DNA of 8,727 nucleotides from the NCBI GenBank assembly GCA_051746765.1, contig JBNJFK010000090.1, forward strand, positions 1 to 8,727. Reading direction: 5' to 3'. Origin of the DNA: JBBEBE01 sp051746765 (GTDB lineage Bacteria; Bacteroidota; Rhodothermia; Balneolales; Balneolaceae). Of the stretch, positions 6,772 through 8,727 are shown one piece after another. The translations under genes were made by a program, and so were the position numbers. The first letter of the stretch is position 1; the number at the start of each line of letters is the position of its first letter. The notes beneath the pieces are model-generated. The model did no database searches. It was given only the letters and a program-made list of their open reading frames with translations, and was not told the DNA's origin.

Positions 6772-6810
6772 ATGAATATGAAACGGAGGATTTACCTCTT
6801 TGCAAAATAA
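6772..6810 (+). other. Possible 12-codon upstream ORF overlapping phoH start
   Basis: ATG at 6772 opens a 12-codon frame (MNMKRRIYLFAK) that stops at TAA 6808-6810, in a different frame from phoH. It contains the phoH Shine-Dalgarno and covers its TTG start codon, so ribosomes translating it would compete with phoH initiation or re-start there. It has no clear ribosome-binding site of its own and may be chance. Confidence 0.2.
6785..6790 (+). promoter_or_regulatory. Strong Shine-Dalgarno deciding the TTG start of phoH
   Basis: GGAGGA lies nine bases before the TTG at 6800. It is the only strong Shine-Dalgarno in front of any gene here, and it decides the phoH start, because no ATG in the right frame lies near the N-terminus of the conserved domain. 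Confidence 0.75.
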
Positions 6811-7816
6811 AACGTCCAAACCCGAGACTTCAACTTTTACCATAGACCATGTAGAGCCGGTCCTGATTCTGGGATTTCATGACCAGCACCTGAAAACGCT
6901 GGAAGATGCATTCCCGGAATTGGGAATCCACTCCCGGGGAGCACTTATCAAAGCGACCGGCCCCAAAAATCGGCGGGAGCAACTCATGACCACCCTTGAG
7001 GAGATGGTCTCCTTTGTCGAAAAGCGCGGATCACTCGAGTCGAGTGACCTCGAAATGATCCTCCTCTTGACACAACCGGATCAACCCCGAACGAAGAATC
7101 GGACGGTCGCATCCGTCGATCGAAGGGGGGAAGATCCGACCGTTATTCTTCACACTCACGCTGGCGAGACGGTCGCAGCGAAGACGGCAGGGCAACGACG
7201 CATTGTGGATGCAACAGAAGAGAACGACATCGTCTTCGCCATTGGCCCGGCCGGAACAGGAAAAACCTACACATCGGTCGCACTGGCCGTTCAGGCACTC
7301 AAGCAGCGACGTGTCAAGAAGATCGTGTTGGCCCGTCCCGCCGTTGAAGCAGGTGAAAACCTCGGATTCTTGCCCGGAGATCTCAAAGAGAAGATCGACC
7401 CCTATTTGCGACCGCTCTACGATGCCCTGGAGGAGATGATCGAACAGGACAAGCTGGACTACTACCTTTCAAAGAATATTATCGAGATCGCTCCCCTGGC
7501 CTATATGCGCGGTCGAACATTGAATAACGCATACGTTATTCTGGACGAGGCGCAAAATGCAACAAATACGCAGATGAAGATGTTTTTGACCCGAATCGGG
7601 TTTCACAGCCGGGCGATTATCACGGGAGACATCACTCAGACCGATCTTCCAAAGAAACAGCACTCCGGTCTCATCTCGATACAGGAGATTCTGAATCAAA
7701 TACCCGGAATCTCGTTTGTCTATCTGGATCAGCAGGATGTCGTTCGACACGCACTGGTTCGCCAAATCATCGAAGCGTATGAACGATTCGAAGAGGGACA
7801 GGACAAGAGAAAATGA
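6800..7816 (+). CDS. PhoH family ATPase (PhoH-like/YbeZ type)
   Basis: This 338-residue protein has the standard PhoH-like layout. A small N-terminal alpha/beta domain (about 12-75, with LGIHSRGALIKATG) is followed by a P-loop NTPase domain from about residue 125. Walker A is GPAGTGKT (149-156). The PhoH signature ARPAVEAGENLGFLPGD spans 178-194, Walker B is VILDEAQN (246-253), and the sensor-like motif ITGDITQTDLP spans 274-284. All nucleotide-binding residues are present. The E. coli relative YbeZ works with the endoribonuclease YbeY in rRNA and RNA handling, so a cytoplasmic RNA-metabolism role is the best inference. Here no ybeY follows; the next gene is an MBL-fold hydrolase overlapping by ATGA. 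Translation starts at TTG with a strong Shine-Dalgarno. The last residues (EEGQDKRK) are a charged tail. Confidence 0.93.
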   Translation: MQNKTSKPETSTFTIDHVEPVLILGFHDQHLKTLEDAFPELGIHSRGALIKATGPKNRREQLMTTLEEMVSFVEKRGSLESSDLEMILLLTQPDQPRTKNRTVASVDRRGEDPTVILHTHAGETVAAKTAGQRRIVDATEENDIVFAIGPAGTGKTYTSVALAVQALKQRRVKKIVLARPAVEAGENLGFLPGDLKEKIDPYLRPLYDALEEMIEQDKLDYYLSKNIIEIAPLAYMRGRTLNNAYVILDEAQNATNTQMKMFLTRIGFHSRAIITGDITQTDLPKKQHSGLISIQEILNQIPGISFVYLDQQDVVRHALVRQIIEAYERFEEGQDKRK

Positions 7817-8631
7817 TGAGTAGAGCAGAAGTCGATGCCCTTTACGAGGGAACGTGGTCTGTTGGTCTTGACAAGGTTTTTCACCCGATGGAACGGGATG
7901 AACCGGCACGAAAGGGAACCCTGAAGCTCTCAATTAACCCTTTCTTGATTCAACACCGAGACCGTATTATTCTGTTTGATGCCGGATTGGGAGACTTGGC
8001 AGAAGAGAGCTCAATCGAACGTATCCTCGGAAATCTCAAGAGCTGTGGTGTGGAGAGTACCGACGTTACGGATGTGGTTGTGAGCCACCTTCACTACGAT
8101 CATTTTGCCGGGCTGGTACGCCATGACGACGGTTTTCCCGATCTCACCTTCCCCGATGCAACCGTCTGGGTAAACAGAGAGGGTTGGCGGCAGATGAAAG
8201 ACCGGGATGGAGACACCGACGACGACATCCGAAAGACTCTGTTCCACTTTCTCGATGCACGGGCAGATCTACAATTCCTGGAGAGCGAGAGTGAACCCTT
8301 TCCCGGTCTGAAAACACATGTTATCGGCGGGCACACTCAATACTCACAACTATTGGAGTATACCGACGGGGAGACAACGTGGCTCATGGCCGGAGACAAT
8401 CTGGGGAGACGCTCGGCCATTCTTCGAAATTTCAAAGCGAAATACGACTACGAACCGGAAGCGAGTCATCGGTTTCGTGAGTCGTTGCGTAAACGCGCTG
8501 CATCCGGAAACATCGTTTTGATGGCCTATCATGAGTCTGACTCTCCTCTGTTCAGAGTCGAGAAGAGTGATGGAGATTCGATTCGGACCGTGAGTGTGGC
8601 CAATGCGCATGAACCCGGATTTACTTCCTGA
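7813..8631 (+). CDS. MBL-fold metallo-hydrolase
   Basis: This 272-residue protein of the metallo-beta-lactamase fold has a complete dinuclear metal site: H92, H94, D96 and H97 in SHLHYDHFAG, H174 in GGHTQYSQ, bridging D195 in MAGDN, and H240 in AYHESDSP. The N-terminal strands (INPFLIQHRDRIILFDAGLGD, about 41-61) match the subgroup that includes lactonase-like hydrolases. Substrate cannot be read from sequence, and lactonase or other hydrolase activity is only inference. No signal peptide is present, so it should be cytoplasmic. The start codon overlaps the phoH stop (ATGA), and a second ATG follows immediately at 7816, which implies translational coupling. GTPGH-like spacing at motif III is altered to GGHTQYSQ. 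The gene ends 58 bases before the next probable start. Confidence 0.9.
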   Translation: MMSRAEVDALYEGTWSVGLDKVFHPMERDEPARKGTLKLSINPFLIQHRDRIILFDAGLGDLAEESSIERILGNLKSCGVESTDVTDVVVSHLHYDHFAGLVRHDDGFPDLTFPDATVWVNREGWRQMKDRDGDTDDDIRKTLFHFLDARADLQFLESESEPFPGLKTHVIGGHTQYSQLLEYTDGETTWLMAGDNLGRRSAILRNFKAKYDYEPEASHRFRESLRKRAASGNIVLMAYHESDSPLFRVEKSDGDSIRTVSVANAHEPGFTS

Positions 8632-8689
8632 GTCGGTTCTTGTAAATTGGTCGTAGATTGATCCATGTACACACACCAACCCGGCCGAC

Positions 8690-8727
8690 ATGACCACAGA
8701 TCTTTTTCGCACCACTCTGCAGTATCT
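8690..8727 (+). CDS. Probable start of a further gene, truncated by window
   Basis: ATG at 8690 opens a frame (MTTDLFRTTLQY) that runs off the window, 58 bases after the MBL-fold gene stop. The residues look like a normal soluble protein start, but only 12 complete codons are visible, so the product cannot be named. A competing frame from ATG 8665 is rich in His and Ser and less protein-like. No Shine-Dalgarno or convincing promoter was found in the gap. Confidence 0.4.
   Translation, partial: MTTDLFRTTLQY

Noticed and set aside
6076..6843. A 255-residue minus-strand open frame opposite rpe
   Set aside because: The rpe frame carries every catalytic residue; the antisense translation is Cys/Arg-rich and featureless.
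8637..8660. Promoter for the gene at 8690, with TAGATT at 8654-8659 as a -10 box
   Set aside because: No -35-like hexamer lies at acceptable spacing, and the phylum-type -7 box is only partly matched.
1..8727. CRISPR array, insertion sequence, phage or defence island
   Set aside because: There are no repeated spacers, transposase motifs or terminal repeats, and gene content and composition look uniform.

Overview
The window looks like ordinary chromosomal DNA from a bacterium of the Bacteroidota/Balneolota/Rhodothermota group. The clue is a PorV-type outer-membrane protein of the type IX secretion system, a system confined to that superphylum. Start sites almost entirely lacking Shine-Dalgarno sequences agree with this. 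Base composition is near balanced by eye, and several exported or lipid-anchored proteins are very rich in Asp and Glu, which would suit a halophilic or marine member such as a Balneolales or Cyclonatronum-like organism. That last placement is inference. No IS element, phage gene, tRNA, rRNA or CRISPR array was seen. All convincing genes are on the + strand and cover most of the sequence.

Positions 1-3588 hold a 5'-truncated TPR protein, a second TPR protein that is a lipoprotein and a divergent paralogue of the first, and a PLP-dependent Cys/Met metabolism enzyme of the cystathionine gamma-synthase type 11 bases further on. The most striking sequence feature is here. The first 65 bases of the lipoprotein gene, which encode its signal peptide, also contain a textbook intrinsic terminator: a 13-bp stem followed at once by a T-rich tract.

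Positions 3589-3850 are a 262-base non-coding gap. It holds a weak possible terminator, a good sigma70-like promoter and a leader of about 160 nt with three possible stem-loops. It leads into porV (3851-4987), which is followed by a clear hairpin terminator (4995-5025) and a small palindrome.

Positions 5107-8631 hold what is probably one transcription unit: a membrane-anchored three-PASTA-domain protein without a kinase domain, ribulose-phosphate 3-epimerase (rpe), a PhoH-family ATPase starting at TTG with the only strong Shine-Dalgarno in the window, and an MBL-fold hydrolase overlapping phoH by ATGA. A further gene probably starts at 8690 and runs off the end.

Most genes are housekeeping or envelope functions, and I do not see a wholly new multi-gene system. 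The novelty candidates are regulatory: the terminator inside the signal-peptide coding sequence, the structured porV leader, and a 12-codon upstream ORF that overlaps the phoH initiation site.
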